The notes: generated by a model not told the origin, from the letters alone. A stretch of 64,000 nt of DNA from Rhizobium sp. Leaf262 (GCF_001422245.1 NZ_LMMM01000018.1:1088-65087), one strand, 5' to 3'; positions 36,616 through 46,296 are shown, counted from the stretch's first letter. A program made the numbers and translations.

Positions 36616-36920
36616 CACAACTTTCCCATGACGAGTTTGCGAAAACCATAGACTTCCCGCTTGCCGGAAAGCGGCACCAGCGTGACTTCGCGCTTCTGAC
36701 CAGGCTCGAAACGAACCGCGGTTCCGGCGGGAATATCCAGACGCATACCGTGCGCCTTCTCGCGCTCGAAATCCAGAGCCGCATTGGTTTCGGCAAAGTG
36801 ATAATGGCTGCCGACCTGAACCGGCCTGTCACCCGTATTGGCAACCTCGATGGTGATGGTGGGCTGACCGGCGTTCAGCTCGATCACACCGTCTGCTGCT
36901 ATGACTTCACCTGGAATCAT
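36615..36920 (-). CDS. ureB: UreB, urease beta subunit
   Basis: 101 residues, normal length. Opening [16 protein letters not shown] and the core [20 protein letters not shown] are diagnostic. Structural subunit of the cytoplasmic urease. Its stop overlaps the LprI-like gene start. Confidence 0.96.
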   Translation of the reverse strand: MIPGEVIAADGVIELNAGQPTITIEVANTGDRPVQVGSHYHFAETNAALDFEREKAHGMRLDIPAGTAVRFEPGQKREVTLVPLSGKREVYGFRKLVMGKL

Positions 36921-36938
36921 GATCTTTTCCTTTAATCG

Positions 36939-37196
36939 TCACGCCGCTTTGACGGATGCGCAGCCGTCTGCCTTCAAAACCCGCTTTGTGGAAGCCGGGT
37001 TGTTCACCAGCTTTGCAGCGGGGCGGATGGGACGTCGCACCAGTTCACCACCACAATTGGGGCATTTGCCGTCCAGCACCGTCGTTGCGCAGTCGCGGCA
37101 ATAGGTGCATTCGAAGGAACACATCATCGCGTCGAGACTGTCAGGAGGCAAATCCCTGTCGCAGCATTCGCAGTTCGGGCGCAGTTCAAGGGCCAT
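36939..37196 (-). CDS. DUF1272 cysteine-rich protein in the urease operon
   Basis: 85 residues. An N-terminal knuckle of cysteine pairs (CECCDRDLP, CSFECTYCRDC, CPNCGGELVRRP) fits one or two structural zinc sites. DUF1272 is a small conserved family of unknown function, often near ureA/ureB in rhizobia. It lies between ureA and ureB with gaps of 12 and 18 bases. Confidence 0.88.
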   Translation of the reverse strand: MALELRPNCECCDRDLPPDSLDAMMCSFECTYCRDCATTVLDGKCPNCGGELVRRPIRPAAKLVNNPASTKRVLKADGCASVKAA

Positions 37197-37208
37197 GATG
37201 CCGCTCCT

Positions 37209-37511
37209 TTAGCGAATGGGTTCGTGCACGGTCACCAGCTTGGTGCCATCAGGGAAAGTTGCTTCCACCTGCACGTCATGGATCATCTCGGCAATGCCAT
37301 CCATGACCTGATCACGCGAAATGACATGCGCGCCTGCTTCCATCAGCTCGGAGACGGCGCGGCCATCGCGCGCGCCTTCAACGACGAAATCGGTAATCAG
37401 GGCAATAGCTTCCGGGTAATTGAGCTTGACGCCCCGCTCCAGACGGCGACGCGCCACCATGGCTGCCATGGAAATCAGAAGCTTGTCTTTTTCTCTGGGG
37501 GTGAGGTTCAT
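37209..37511 (-). CDS. ureA: UreA, urease gamma subunit
   Basis: 100 residues, normal length: [20 protein letters not shown] and [20 protein letters not shown] are diagnostic. Structural subunit of urease. It follows ureD by 19 bases. Confidence 0.97.
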   Translation of the reverse strand: MNLTPREKDKLLISMAAMVARRRLERGVKLNYPEAIALITDFVVEGARDGRAVSELMEAGAHVISRDQVMDGIAEMIHDVQVEATFPDGTKLVTVHEPIR

Positions 37512-37530
37512 TGTCGTCCCGTTTCATTCA

Positions 37531-38358
37531 TCAGAGATTCCAGACTTTCGGCACTGGCGCGCCATTTCGCAAGAGCGAAATGATCGGAAACAGCATTTTT
37601 CTCAAGGTGAATCCATCCGGCGCGGACAGGCGCACGACAAGCTTTCCCTGCCACTCGCTGGCGCCGCCGGAAAACCCGGCAACAGCCTGTATTTTAGGCA
37701 AAAGCGCCTCCGCCAATGGGCCGATGTAAAGGAGTGTTGCGAATGCGACCTGACCGGAGAGAACCGGCGCTGCACTGGTCAGCTCGGCAATTTTTCCATC
37801 GAGACGCAGTTCTTCCGCGTGAACCAGCTTGCCACCGTGGCGAATGCGCCAGCGATCTCGAAACAGCCCCTCCTCCATCGCTTCGCCCATGGCCTGACGA
37901 CCGAGCAGGACGGCTTCCACGGCAACGAATTCAGCGGAGGCATCGATATCCGCTTCCAGCCTGCGGGTCAGAGAAGCGCGGTCGAAAAGGATGGTTTCCT
38001 GCGGAAGCCAGTGAAGCTTGGCATTGGGGCCAGCGGTGACACGGGCGGTAACGGTCGTCGTGCCAGCGGCGGCCTTGTAGACCTTCTCGCAGGCCTGCGT
38101 GGTTACGACGAGTGACGTGCCTTCACCGGCAACCGCCTGCCATTCGATCTCATCTCCTCCGGTCAATCCGCCGGAGGAGTTGATGAGAATGGCTTCCATT
38201 TCATTGGAAAACGTATCAGGCAGCCTGATTTTGGCGCAGCCTTCCTGAAACAATTCGTCCAGACGGCTGCGCCCATCGACAGCTTTCGTTACAATGCGCC
38301 CTCGACCGCGGGCACGCTGCGGGCATTGTTGAGGGATGATTTGCTGGTCTGGCTGCAC
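37531..38358 (-). CDS. ureD: UreD, urease accessory protein
   Basis: 275 residues from GTG 38358. Family landmarks: [38 protein letters not shown] and LLGRQAMGE. UreD is the scaffold that receives UreF and UreG on apo-urease. GGAG lies five bases before the GTG, and no later start exists before the conserved core. The first 70 bases of the gene overlap the 3' end of the esterase gene. Confidence 0.93.
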   Translation of the reverse strand: MQPDQQIIPQQCPQRARGRGRIVTKAVDGRSRLDELFQEGCAKIRLPDTFSNEMEAILINSSGGLTGGDEIEWQAVAGEGTSLVVTTQACEKVYKAAAGTTTVTARVTAGPNAKLHWLPQETILFDRASLTRRLEADIDASAEFVAVEAVLLGRQAMGEAMEEGLFRDRWRIRHGGKLVHAEELRLDGKIAELTSAAPVLSGQVAFATLLYIGPLAEALLPKIQAVAGFSGGASEWQGKLVVRLSAPDGFTLRKMLFPIISLLRNGAPVPKVWNL

Positions 38359-39509
38359 GTCGTCTCCGAAGCTTTGGCGGATGCGGAAGCGGGAACCGCT
38401 TTCACAGAGCAATCCGTCTTCGCCGTTGCGTCGACAACCATCTGCCCTTCCGAATTCTGGAAGAAGTCCCACATTCTTTCAGCCGCATCAACCCGGCGCA
38501 CGGTTTCCGTCGGCGTTTTGCGATCAACGACCTGCTGAACCTTGCCGGATGTATCGCTGGATGGCTTCCGGATGACGGCTGCGGCAGATGCCACCATGTC
38601 CGCCTTCATCGTCGCACGTGGCCAGGCGTGATCCCACGCATCGATGACGTAGGAATGGATGCGCGCACCGCTTTTGCAGACGTCATAGGTGTTCAAAGTA
38701 AAACTGTCGGTGGACTTGCTTTTGACCGCGCCCTTGCAGCCATCCATTTCGGCCCAGCGTTTCAAGGCCATTTCGCCGCTATATTGCCAATAGGGTTTGC
38801 CGCCGCCCTGATAGGGGTTGGCAGGGTCTTTCAGGCCAGCGAAAGCGACGATGGACAGTGGCTTTGCGGGCGCGCAGCTTTTCGCGTCCGGTGCCCACTT
38901 GCCCTCATTTTCCTGAGGGAGACCGGCGCGAAGAGATGCGACAAAACCGGCAGCAGCAAAATCGTTGCTGCCGCTGCACAGATATTGCGACAACATGCGT
39001 CCACCACCGGAATAACCGGAACCGTAGAAGCGTGTTTCATCCACGCAAAGCTTGGATTTGACCATGCTGATGGCGTCGCGAATGAAGCCAGGCTCATCCA
39101 GCCCACCCTCGCGCTTGGTCACGCCGGGGACGTTCCAGGCATTGGTGCCGGGCAATTCTCCCTTGAGGCTGCCTTGAAGCGCCACGACCACGATGCCTTC
39201 ACGTTCGCCGACCTTATCCCAGCCGCTGCGGTCCAACTGTCCATTCGGATTGCTGTTGCTTCCATGAAAATCAAAGACGACAGGCATTTTTTTATTTCCA
39301 TCATAAGAAGACGGAACAAAATAAACGCCAGCGCGTTCAGACCCCTCAGACATCAGCGAAAACGCGTGTCTGCCGGGTTCCATTGTCTGACCGCAGGTTG
39401 AAGCCAAAGCTGCGGCGCTGGTTGCTGTAAGAATGGCAAAGCCCGCGACAAGAGCGCGAGCGGGACGGACGAACCGGAAAAACCGGCCAGCAGCAGTCGT
39501 AAAATTCAT
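38289..39509 (-). CDS. Secreted esterase, polyhydroxybutyrate-depolymerase-like
   Basis: 406 residues. An N-terminal signal ([23 protein letters not shown]) is followed by an LpqC/feruloyl-esterase-like alpha/beta-hydrolase domain with [11 protein letters not shown] (oxyanion region), the nucleophile elbow [10 protein letters not shown] and a late DAWDHAWP His. About 90 extra C-terminal residues are Ser/Ala/Thr-rich. AAAGG precedes ATG 39509; the frame opens at 39605. It may act on polyesters or plant cell-wall esters. Its 3' end overlaps ureD by 70 bases. Confidence 0.85.
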   Translation of the reverse strand: MNFTTAAGRFFRFVRPARALVAGFAILTATSAAALASTCGQTMEPGRHAFSLMSEGSERAGVYFVPSSYDGNKKMPVVFDFHGSNSNPNGQLDRSGWDKVGEREGIVVVALQGSLKGELPGTNAWNVPGVTKREGGLDEPGFIRDAISMVKSKLCVDETRFYGSGYSGGGRMLSQYLCSGSNDFAAAGFVASLRAGLPQENEGKWAPDAKSCAPAKPLSIVAFAGLKDPANPYQGGGKPYWQYSGEMALKRWAEMDGCKGAVKSKSTDSFTLNTYDVCKSGARIHSYVIDAWDHAWPRATMKADMVASAAAVIRKPSSDTSGKVQQVVDRKTPTETVRRVDAAERMWDFFQNSEGQMVVDATAKTDCSVKAVPASASAKASETTCSQTSKSSLNNARSVPAVEGAL

Positions 39510-39762
39510 CGGCACGCCTTTATTGGCACAGTTCCCCGGCAGTATGCCGGAAAATACGTGGAATGTAAGGGATCGACGGATGCAGCGTGCAGATGGTTGA
39601 ACCACTGTGTCTCACATGCAGCATTTGCGCTGCCAATAACACAGCTTTTTTCTCAATGAAACGCTAAAATTGCGCATGAATGCTATGCGTCGTTGTAATA
39701 ACGGTCACAAATTACATCATTTTTATCGGTTCGTGAGGTAGATTTGACAGTATAAGGTATTA

Positions 39763-40458
39763 TTATACCGTCAAATGTCGCCGCGCTTCAACCGTATCCA
39801 GCGTTTCAGCCACCCCTTCGTGCACGATCTCACCGCGATCCATGATGTAAACGTAATCGGCAAGCTCGCGGCAAAAATCGAGATATTGCTCCACCAGCAG
39901 GATCGCCATCCCCGTAGAGTCCCGTAGATATTTGATGGCACGGCCGATATCCTTGATGATCGACGGCTGGATGCCTTCGGTCGGCTCGTCCAGCACCAGG
40001 ATTTTGGGGCGTGTCACCAGCGCGCGGCCAATGGCCAATTGCTGCTGCTGCCCGCCCGAGAGATCGCCTCCCCTGCGTGAGAGCATGGATTGCAGCACCG
40101 GAAACAGGCTGAAAATATCATCGGGAATGAAGCGTTCCTTGCGCGGCAGCGGCGCATAGCCGGATTGTAGATTTTCCTGCACCGTCAACAACGGAAAAAT
40201 CTCGCGCCCCTGCGGCACATAACCAACGCCGCGCTTGGCGCGCTGGTAGGGCGCAAGCCCGTTGAGGCTCTCACCGCCGAAACTGATGGTGCCGCCGCTG
40301 AGCGGATGCTGACCGGTCACGGCACGCAGCAACGAACTCTTGCCGACGCCGTTGCGCCCCAGCACACAGGTAATCTTGCCCATTTCCGCATTCAGCGAAA
40401 TGCCGCGCAAGGCTTGCGCTGCGCCGTAATGGAGATTGATGTTTTCGACGCTTAGCAT
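39763..40458 (-). CDS. urtE: UrtE, urea ABC transporter ATPase
   Basis: 231 residues with Walker A GRNGVGKSSLL, signature LSGGQQQQLAIGRAL and Walker B ILVLDEPTEGI. Of the two Urt ATPases, UrtE is the LivF-like one. Last gene of the urt operon. An imperfect hairpin at about 39745-39772 overlaps its 3' end and may end transcription. Confidence 0.94.
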   Translation of the reverse strand: MLSVENINLHYGAAQALRGISLNAEMGKITCVLGRNGVGKSSLLRAVTGQHPLSGGTISFGGESLNGLAPYQRAKRGVGYVPQGREIFPLLTVQENLQSGYAPLPRKERFIPDDIFSLFPVLQSMLSRRGGDLSGGQQQQLAIGRALVTRPKILVLDEPTEGIQPSIIKDIGRAIKYLRDSTGMAILLVEQYLDFCRELADYVYIMDRGEIVHEGVAETLDTVEARRHLTV

Positions 40459-40471
40459 TCATCCACCTGTT

Positions 40472-40990
40472 CTAGTTCAGTAACGTTCGCCTCAGTGCCT
40501 GTAGTGCAGAGTCCTGCTCACTGGTTTTTTCGCCACCCACCCGGGCAACCTCTTCGGCGATGTCGATCAGTTGGCGTCGTTCATCGAAATCCAACGCGTT
40601 CGCCCAGATGTCCCGGAAACGGCGAATTGGGTCTTCAGGGTTGACGACATTCTTCGAAGCCCATTCTCCAAAGACGATTACTTCTTCCATGTCCTTCGAC
40701 GCGATGATGTTTTTCATCTTCTCACGAACGACCGATTTTGCCGCTTCCACATGCATCGGCTTTTCGTTTGCGAGGCACATGAAGAACGCAACAGCAGCAA
40801 TCGCGGGATCACGAATAGAGGCGATGGGTGCGACTTCGGCCTTCTTGCGAAATGACCGGCGCTTATAGGCCCCACGCATTTTCTCGACCGTATCGATGAT
40901 CTCGCTGCCCGCTTCCCGCATCATCTTCAGCCGCCAATACCAAACTGCCGCACCACCGATTGCCATCACCAAAAGTCCGACCAAAGCCAT
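40472..40990 (-). CDS. TerB-like membrane-anchored protein inside the urt operon
   Basis: 172 residues. One N-terminal membrane helix (ALVGLLVMAIGGAAVWYWRL), a basic linker (AYKRRSFRKKAE) and an all-helical domain (DPAIAAVAFFMCLANEKPMH .. QLIDIAEEVARVGGEKTSEQ) that resembles TerB-type helical domains. Function unknown. It sits between urtD and urtE (gaps 76 and 13 bases) on the same strand, so it should be co-transcribed with the urea transporter. Confidence 0.7.
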   Translation of the reverse strand: MALVGLLVMAIGGAAVWYWRLKMMREAGSEIIDTVEKMRGAYKRRSFRKKAEVAPIASIRDPAIAAVAFFMCLANEKPMHVEAAKSVVREKMKNIIASKDMEEVIVFGEWASKNVVNPEDPIRRFRDIWANALDFDERRQLIDIAEEVARVGGEKTSEQDSALQALRRTLLN

Positions 40991-41066
40991 TAAATCAACT
41001 CCAGATTTTAAATTTCACGATTTAAATCTGGTTCTGATTGAAGGCGCAAGTCAGACCTCACTGTTT

Positions 41067-41828
41067 CTAGCGCCCCAAATAATTCTCGATCACCTTGGGA
41101 TCGCTCGACACAAAATCAATCGACCCTTCGGCGAGTACCGATCCCTCGGCCAGACACGTTACCTTGACGCCCAGTTCGCGGATGAAGCCCATGTCGTGTT
41201 CCACCACCACCACGGAACGGGTCTTGGCGATTTCCTTCAGCAGCACTGCCGTCTCTGCCGTCTCGGCGTCCGTCATGCCTGCCACGGGTTCATCCACCAG
41301 AAGCAGCTTCGGCTCCTGCGCCAGCAGCATGCCGATTTCTAGCCACTGCTTTTGCCCGTGAGAAAGATTGGCGGCCAGATCGTTGCGGCGTGAGCTGAGG
41401 CGGACCGTGGCCAAAATCTCTTCGATGCGGGCCTTGTCCTCTTCCGTCAGGCGGTAGAACAGCGTGGCGAAGACGCCGCGTTTGCGGTTAAGCGCCAGTT
41501 CCAGATTGTCCCAGACCGTATGGCTTTCGAACACCGTCGGCTTCTGAAACTTGCGACCGATGCCGAGCTGGGCGATATCCGCCTCGTCCTTTTTGGTGAG
41601 GTCGATGCTGTCTTCAAACAGCACCTTGCCCGTGTCTGGCCGGGTCTTGCCGGTGATGATGTCCATCATGGTCGTCTTGCCCGCGCCATTCGGCCCGATG
41701 ATGGCGCGCAATTCGCCGGGCTCGACCACGAAGGACAGGGAATTCAACGCCTTGAAACCGTCGAAGGAAACGGAGACGCCGTCGAGATAGAGCAGGCTTT
41801 TCGTTCTGTTTTCGGCAACCGTGTTCAT
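41067..41828 (-). CDS. urtD: UrtD, urea ABC transporter ATPase
   Basis: 253 residues with Walker [12 protein letters not shown], signature LSHGQKQWLEIGMLL and Walker B LLLVDEPVAGM. LivG-like ATPase of the urea/short-chain amide transporter. It starts five bases after the urtC stop. Confidence 0.95.
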   Translation of the reverse strand: MNTVAENRTKSLLYLDGVSVSFDGFKALNSLSFVVEPGELRAIIGPNGAGKTTMMDIITGKTRPDTGKVLFEDSIDLTKKDEADIAQLGIGRKFQKPTVFESHTVWDNLELALNRKRGVFATLFYRLTEEDKARIEEILATVRLSSRRNDLAANLSHGQKQWLEIGMLLAQEPKLLLVDEPVAGMTDAETAETAVLLKEIAKTRSVVVVEHDMGFIRELGVKVTCLAEGSVLAEGSIDFVSSDPKVIENYLGR

Positions 41829-41833
41829 ATGTG

Positions 41834-43012
41834 TTACTCCGCAGCCTGTTGCGCCGGTTTGACGGCATCGCCATTTTCCGCGCGCTTGGCCGCATCCTTA
41901 GACGCTTCCACCCGCTTTTCGCGCCGTCCTGCCAGATAATGCTGGGCAGTGCCGACGATACCCTTGGGGAAGAACAACGTGACCGCAATGAACAGCCCGC
42001 CCAGCGCAAACAGCCAGAACTCGGGGAATGCGCCGGTGAAATAGCTCTTGCCGCCATTGACGAGGATTGCGCCGAGGATCGGCCCGATCAACGTGCCGCG
42101 CCCTCCAACTGCCGTCCAGACGACGACCTCGATGGAATTGGCAGGCGAGAATTCGCCGGGATTGATGATGCCTACCTGCGGCACGAAGAGTGCACCGGCA
42201 ATCCCCGCCATCATGGCCGAGACGACGAAGGTGAAGAGCTTGATGTTTTCCACCCGGAAACCCAGAAACCGCACCCGGCTTTCCGCATCCCGTACACCCA
42301 CCAGCACTTTGCCGAATTTGGAATTGACGATGCCGGACGCAATCAGCAGGCAAAGCGCCAGCATGATCGCCGTCATGGCAAACAGAACGGCACGCGTGCC
42401 ATCCGCCTGCACGGAAAAGCCGAGAATGTCTTTAAAGTCCGTCAGGCCGTTATTGCCGCCAAAGCCCATATCGTTGCGGAAAAAGGCCAGCAGCAGGGCA
42501 TAGGTCATGGCCTGCGTGATGATCGAGAGGTAGACGCCGTTGACGCGGGAGCGAAAGGCAAACCAGCCGAAGACGAAGGCCAGCAGGCCCGGCACCACAA
42601 GCACCATCAGCATCGCAAACCAGAACATATCGAAGCCATGCCAGAACCACGGCAGTTCCTTCCAGTTCAGGAACACCATGAAGTCCGGCAGAACAGGATG
42701 GCCATAGGTTCCGCGCGTGCCGATCTGGCGCATCAGATACATGCCCATGGCATAACCGCCGAGCGCGAAGAAGGCGGCGTGACCGAGCGAGAGAATGCCG
42801 CAATAACCCCAGACCAGATCAAGCGCCAGCGCCAGAATGGCATAGGCCAGATATTTGCCCAGCATGGACATGATGTAGGTCGGAATGCGGAATGCGCTGT
42901 CTGCGGGAAGCAGCAGGTTGGACGCGGGCACGAGAACCGCGATGGCGAGGATAATGCCGATGGCGATGAGGATCCGGCGGTCGAGCGCCCGAAGGAGGAA
43001 GCCGGTAATCAT
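41834..43012 (-). CDS. urtC: UrtC, urea ABC transporter permease
   Basis: 392-residue LivM-like permease with about ten membrane helices and the conserved cytoplasmic loop VGVRDAESRVRFLGFRVENI. Its ATG overlaps the urtB stop (ATGA). The long plus-strand open frame over this gene is a shadow. Confidence 0.95.
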   Translation of the reverse strand: MITGFLLRALDRRILIAIGIILAIAVLVPASNLLLPADSAFRIPTYIMSMLGKYLAYAILALALDLVWGYCGILSLGHAAFFALGGYAMGMYLMRQIGTRGTYGHPVLPDFMVFLNWKELPWFWHGFDMFWFAMLMVLVVPGLLAFVFGWFAFRSRVNGVYLSIITQAMTYALLLAFFRNDMGFGGNNGLTDFKDILGFSVQADGTRAVLFAMTAIMLALCLLIASGIVNSKFGKVLVGVRDAESRVRFLGFRVENIKLFTFVVSAMMAGIAGALFVPQVGIINPGEFSPANSIEVVVWTAVGGRGTLIGPILGAILVNGGKSYFTGAFPEFWLFALGGLFIAVTLFFPKGIVGTAQHYLAGRREKRVEASKDAAKRAENGDAVKPAQQAAE

Positions 43013-44625
43013 GCTTCGATGGCCCTTCCCTTGAGTGCGAAGAGACCGCGTGGCCGCTTCTGAATGAACAGGATGATGAGAACGAGAACGAGAATTTTGC
43101 CGAGAACCGCACCGACTGTGGGCTCAAGAAACTTGTTGAGCACGCCGAGCGACAGCGCTCCGACCAGCGTTCCCCAGAGATTGCCGACCCCGCCAAACAC
43201 CACCACCATGAAACTGTCGATGATGTAGGACTGGCCAAGATTGGGCGAGACATTGTCGATTTGGCTGAGCGCCACACCCGCCAGCCCGGCAACGCCAGAG
43301 CCAAGCGCAAAGGTGAAGGCATCCACCCAGGAGGTGCGAATACCCATGGAAGAAGCCATGCGACGGTTTTGCGTCACAGCCCGCATTTGCAACCCGAAGG
43401 CCGAGCGCTTGAGCAACAGAAGTAGGGCAAAGAAGACGGAAAGCGAGAAGCAGACGATCCAGAGGCGGTTCCAAGTGAAGTTCATATAGCCGACGCTGAA
43501 AGACCCGGACATCCAGCTGGGGTTGCCGACTTCACGGTTGGTGGGACCGAAGATGGAGCGCACGCCCTGCTGCAAAATCAGCGAAATGCCCCATGTGGCC
43601 AGCAGTGTTTCCAGCGGGCGGCCATAGAGAAAACGGATGACGCCGCGCTCCATGACGAGGCCAACGGCAGCGGTGACCAGAAACGCAACCGGCAACGCAA
43701 TCGTCAGCGACCAGTCGAACAGGCCGGGATAATGGCTGCGGATCACCTCCTGCACCATGAAGGTGGAGTAGGCGCCGATCATGACCATCTCGCCATGCGC
43801 CATGTTGATGATGCCCATGACGCCGAAGGTGATGGCAAGACCGATGGCCGCCAGCAGCAGCACCGAGCCCAAGGACAGGCCGTACCAGATGTTTTGCGCA
43901 TAATCCCACAGCGCAAGCGAGCTCTCGATCTTGATGATCGCAGACATGACGTCTTCGCGCAGCATCGGGTCGAGATTAGGAGATGCGGATTGAAGAATGC
44001 CGATAACACTGCGACCGCCGATATTCGCGATCGTTTGGATCGCTGCGCGCTTTTCCTCGACCGAACGATCCGAAGCAAGAACCGAAACGGCGCGCGCCTC
44101 TTCCATGCGGCCACGCACCTGCGCATCCGTTTCCTTGGCAAGCGCCGTCTCCAGCAATTGCAGATTTTCCGCGCTCGGTGCTTTCAGGACCGCATCGGCT
44201 GCGGACAGGCGAACGAATTTTTCCGGGCTGAGCAGCGTCAGACCGCCGAGTGCCGCACGAATGACGCGGCGAAGATTGTTATTGACCTTGATCTTGGCAA
44301 CCGCCGCCTTCGGCGCTTCGCCCACACTTTCGCCGGTTAGCGGATTGACAAGCGTAAGATTGGCACCAGCGGGTTTGGTCATGAAAACGAGAGTGTCGGA
44401 CTTGCGAACATAAAGCTCGCCCTCCGCAAAGGCATTCAGCGGCGGGACCACACGCGGGTCTCCCGTCGCCGCAATCTGCCCGATCAGGGCTTCGGCCTGC
44501 TTGAAATCGGCAGTGCCGAGTGCGTCGATGAGGGGTTTAGGATCGGTTTGCTGCGCGTAGGTTGGAGCGGCGATCCCGAGCGTCAGCCATAGGAACATGG
44601 CTCGAAGAAGAAATCGGATCGTCAT
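43009..44625 (-). CDS. urtB: UrtB, urea ABC transporter permease with N-terminal domain
   Basis: 538 residues. A signal peptide (FLLRAMFLWLTLGIAAPTYA) and about 220 residues of helical extracytoplasmic domain precede the LivH-like permease domain (from about 240; LAITFGVMGIINMAHGEMVM). Such an extension is typical of proteobacterial UrtB. Role of the extension unknown. It follows urtA after a 270-base gap holding a long inverted repeat. Confidence 0.93.
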   Translation of the reverse strand: MTIRFLLRAMFLWLTLGIAAPTYAQQTDPKPLIDALGTADFKQAEALIGQIAATGDPRVVPPLNAFAEGELYVRKSDTLVFMTKPAGANLTLVNPLTGESVGEAPKAAVAKIKVNNNLRRVIRAALGGLTLLSPEKFVRLSAADAVLKAPSAENLQLLETALAKETDAQVRGRMEEARAVSVLASDRSVEEKRAAIQTIANIGGRSVIGILQSASPNLDPMLREDVMSAIIKIESSLALWDYAQNIWYGLSLGSVLLLAAIGLAITFGVMGIINMAHGEMVMIGAYSTFMVQEVIRSHYPGLFDWSLTIALPVAFLVTAAVGLVMERGVIRFLYGRPLETLLATWGISLILQQGVRSIFGPTNREVGNPSWMSGSFSVGYMNFTWNRLWIVCFSLSVFFALLLLLKRSAFGLQMRAVTQNRRMASSMGIRTSWVDAFTFALGSGVAGLAGVALSQIDNVSPNLGQSYIIDSFMVVVFGGVGNLWGTLVGALSLGVLNKFLEPTVGAVLGKILVLVLIILFIQKRPRGLFALKGRAIEA

Positions 44626-44731
44626 GTCAGCTCCTCATTGCGACGATGATGCGTCAGTGCGTTTGGTTGAGCACCGTGGGTTTGAAGTGCTCTCTGCCTG
44701 GATGGTGCTCAAGGCATCCCACACTCTCTGT

Positions 44732-44842
44732 CGTCATCCTCGGGCTTGACCCGAGGATCTGCTGCCGTTGCGTTACGTTCTATCGTTGGCGAGAGAATGC
44801 CGGTGCCGCCGGCAGATCCTCGGGTCAAGCCCGAGGATGACG
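44732..44842. repeat. Long inverted repeat between urtA and urtB (dispersed palindromic element)
   Basis: Two perfect 31-base arms (44732-44762 and 44812-44842) flank a 49-base centre. Each arm is itself a small dyad (CCTCGGG..CCCGAGG). Such GTCATCC-CGGG-TTGACCC sequences recur as dispersed intergenic repeats in rhizobial and other alphaproteobacterial genomes (RIME-like). As RNA it would fold into a very stable stem in the urtA-urtB gap. Confidence 0.8.
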
Positions 44843-44895
44843 TCGAGTTAGTGGCGGGCCAACCGTATTACAGCTGGCCCATGCCCTCGCGCCTA

Positions 44896-46185
44896 TCAGC
44901 TACCCTTGCCACCGCACTTACCCGTGGCAACATTGAAGTTGCCGCAGGACATCGGCTTGCGCCAATCCGAGATCAGGTCCTTGCTATCAGGCAGGTAATC
45001 CGACCATTCGTCGCCTACGACCTGCGGGGTCTGCTGCACGATCTGGAACTGGCCGTCGGACTGGATCTCACCGATCAACACCGGCTTGGTGATGTGGTGG
45101 TTCGGCATGACGGTGGCGTAGCCGCCCGAGAGGTTCGGCACGGAAACGCCGATGATCGAGTCCAGCACCTTGTCGGTATCTGTCGTGCCAGCGGCTTCGA
45201 CGGCCTTGACCCAGGCGTTGAAGCCGATATAGACGGCTTCCATCGGGTCGTTGGTCACGCGCTTGTCGTTCTTGGTGAAGGCGTGCCATTCCTTGATGAA
45301 CTCTGCATTCACAGGGGCATCGACGGACTGGAAGTAGTTCCAGGCGGCAAGGTGGCCGACCAGCGGGCTGGTATCGAGACCGGCAAGTTCTTCTTCGCCC
45401 ACCGAGAAGGCGACGACCGGAATGTCTTCAGCCTTCACGCCCTGGTTTGCCAGCTCTTTGTAGAACGGCACGTTGGCGTCCCCATTGATGGTGGAAACCA
45501 CGGCGGTCTTCTTGCCGGCAGAGCCGAATTTCTTGATGTCGGACACGATCGTCTGCCAGTCGGAATGGCCGAATGGCGTGTAGTTGATCATGATGTCCTC
45601 TTCCTTGACGCCCTTCGACATCAGGTAGGCCTTCAGGATCTTGTTGGTTGTCTGCGGATAGACATAGTCCGTACCGGCTAGAACCCAGCGCTCGACGCCT
45701 TCGGTGTTGGCCAGATAATCAACAGCCGGAATGGCCTGCTGGTTTGGCGCGGCACCGGTGTAGAAGATATTGCGGGAGGATTCTTCACCCTCATACTGCA
45801 CGGGATAGAAGAGAATGGAGTTGAGCTCTTCGAAAACCGGCAGAACGGATTTGCGCGAGGACGAGGTCCAGCAACCGAAGACGGCGGCGACCTTATCCTG
45901 CGAAATCAGCTGGCGGGCCTTTTCAGCAAACAGTGGCCAGTCGGAGGCCGGATCGACAACCACGGCTTCGAGCTTCTTGCCCAGAACGCCGCCCTTCTTG
46001 TTCTGCTCTTCGATGAGCATCAGCATGGCGTCTTTGAGGGTCGTTTCGGAAATCGCCATAGTGCCGGACAGCGAATGCAGAACACCGACCTTGATGGTGT
46101 CGTCAGCGGCAAAGGCACCGTGGAATGCGGTGGTGGACATAATAGCGCCAAACAAAGCGCCACTCAGCATCTTTTGAAATGTCAT
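44896..46185 (-). CDS. urtA: UrtA, urea-binding protein
   Basis: 429 residues, signal peptide ending TAFHGAFA, mature start ADDTIKVGVLHSLSGTMAIS. Core motifs such as FGCWTSSSRKSVLPVFE and LFYPVQYEGEE are diagnostic for the urea/short-chain-amide binding protein. First gene of urtABCDE. A 16-bp perfect palindrome lies 96 bases upstream and a 7-bp hairpin (46222-46241) in the leader. Confidence 0.96.
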   Translation of the reverse strand: MTFQKMLSGALFGAIMSTTAFHGAFAADDTIKVGVLHSLSGTMAISETTLKDAMLMLIEEQNKKGGVLGKKLEAVVVDPASDWPLFAEKARQLISQDKVAAVFGCWTSSSRKSVLPVFEELNSILFYPVQYEGEESSRNIFYTGAAPNQQAIPAVDYLANTEGVERWVLAGTDYVYPQTTNKILKAYLMSKGVKEEDIMINYTPFGHSDWQTIVSDIKKFGSAGKKTAVVSTINGDANVPFYKELANQGVKAEDIPVVAFSVGEEELAGLDTSPLVGHLAAWNYFQSVDAPVNAEFIKEWHAFTKNDKRVTNDPMEAVYIGFNAWVKAVEAAGTTDTDKVLDSIIGVSVPNLSGGYATVMPNHHITKPVLIGEIQSDGQFQIVQQTPQVVGDEWSDYLPDSKDLISDWRKPMSCGNFNVATGKCGGKGS

Positions 46186-46280
46186 CGGAAGAACCCCTCT
46201 CCTGTTTAGCCTCTGTGGGCTCAGCGGTTTTGTTACCGCTGCTGGAGGGGGACTATCGGCCTCACGAGATCGAAACCGTA

Positions 46281-46296
46281 TACGTCAATTGACGTA
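46281..46296. promoter_or_regulatory. Perfect 16-bp palindrome upstream of urtA
   Basis: TACGTCAATTGACGTA is perfectly symmetric and lies 96 bases upstream of the urtA start. It is a likely operator for an unidentified dimeric regulator of the urea-transport operon. Confidence 0.6.

Noticed and set aside
41831-43063. 410-residue plus-strand open frame
   Set aside because: Shadow of urtC, with the biased composition of antisense membrane-protein sequence.
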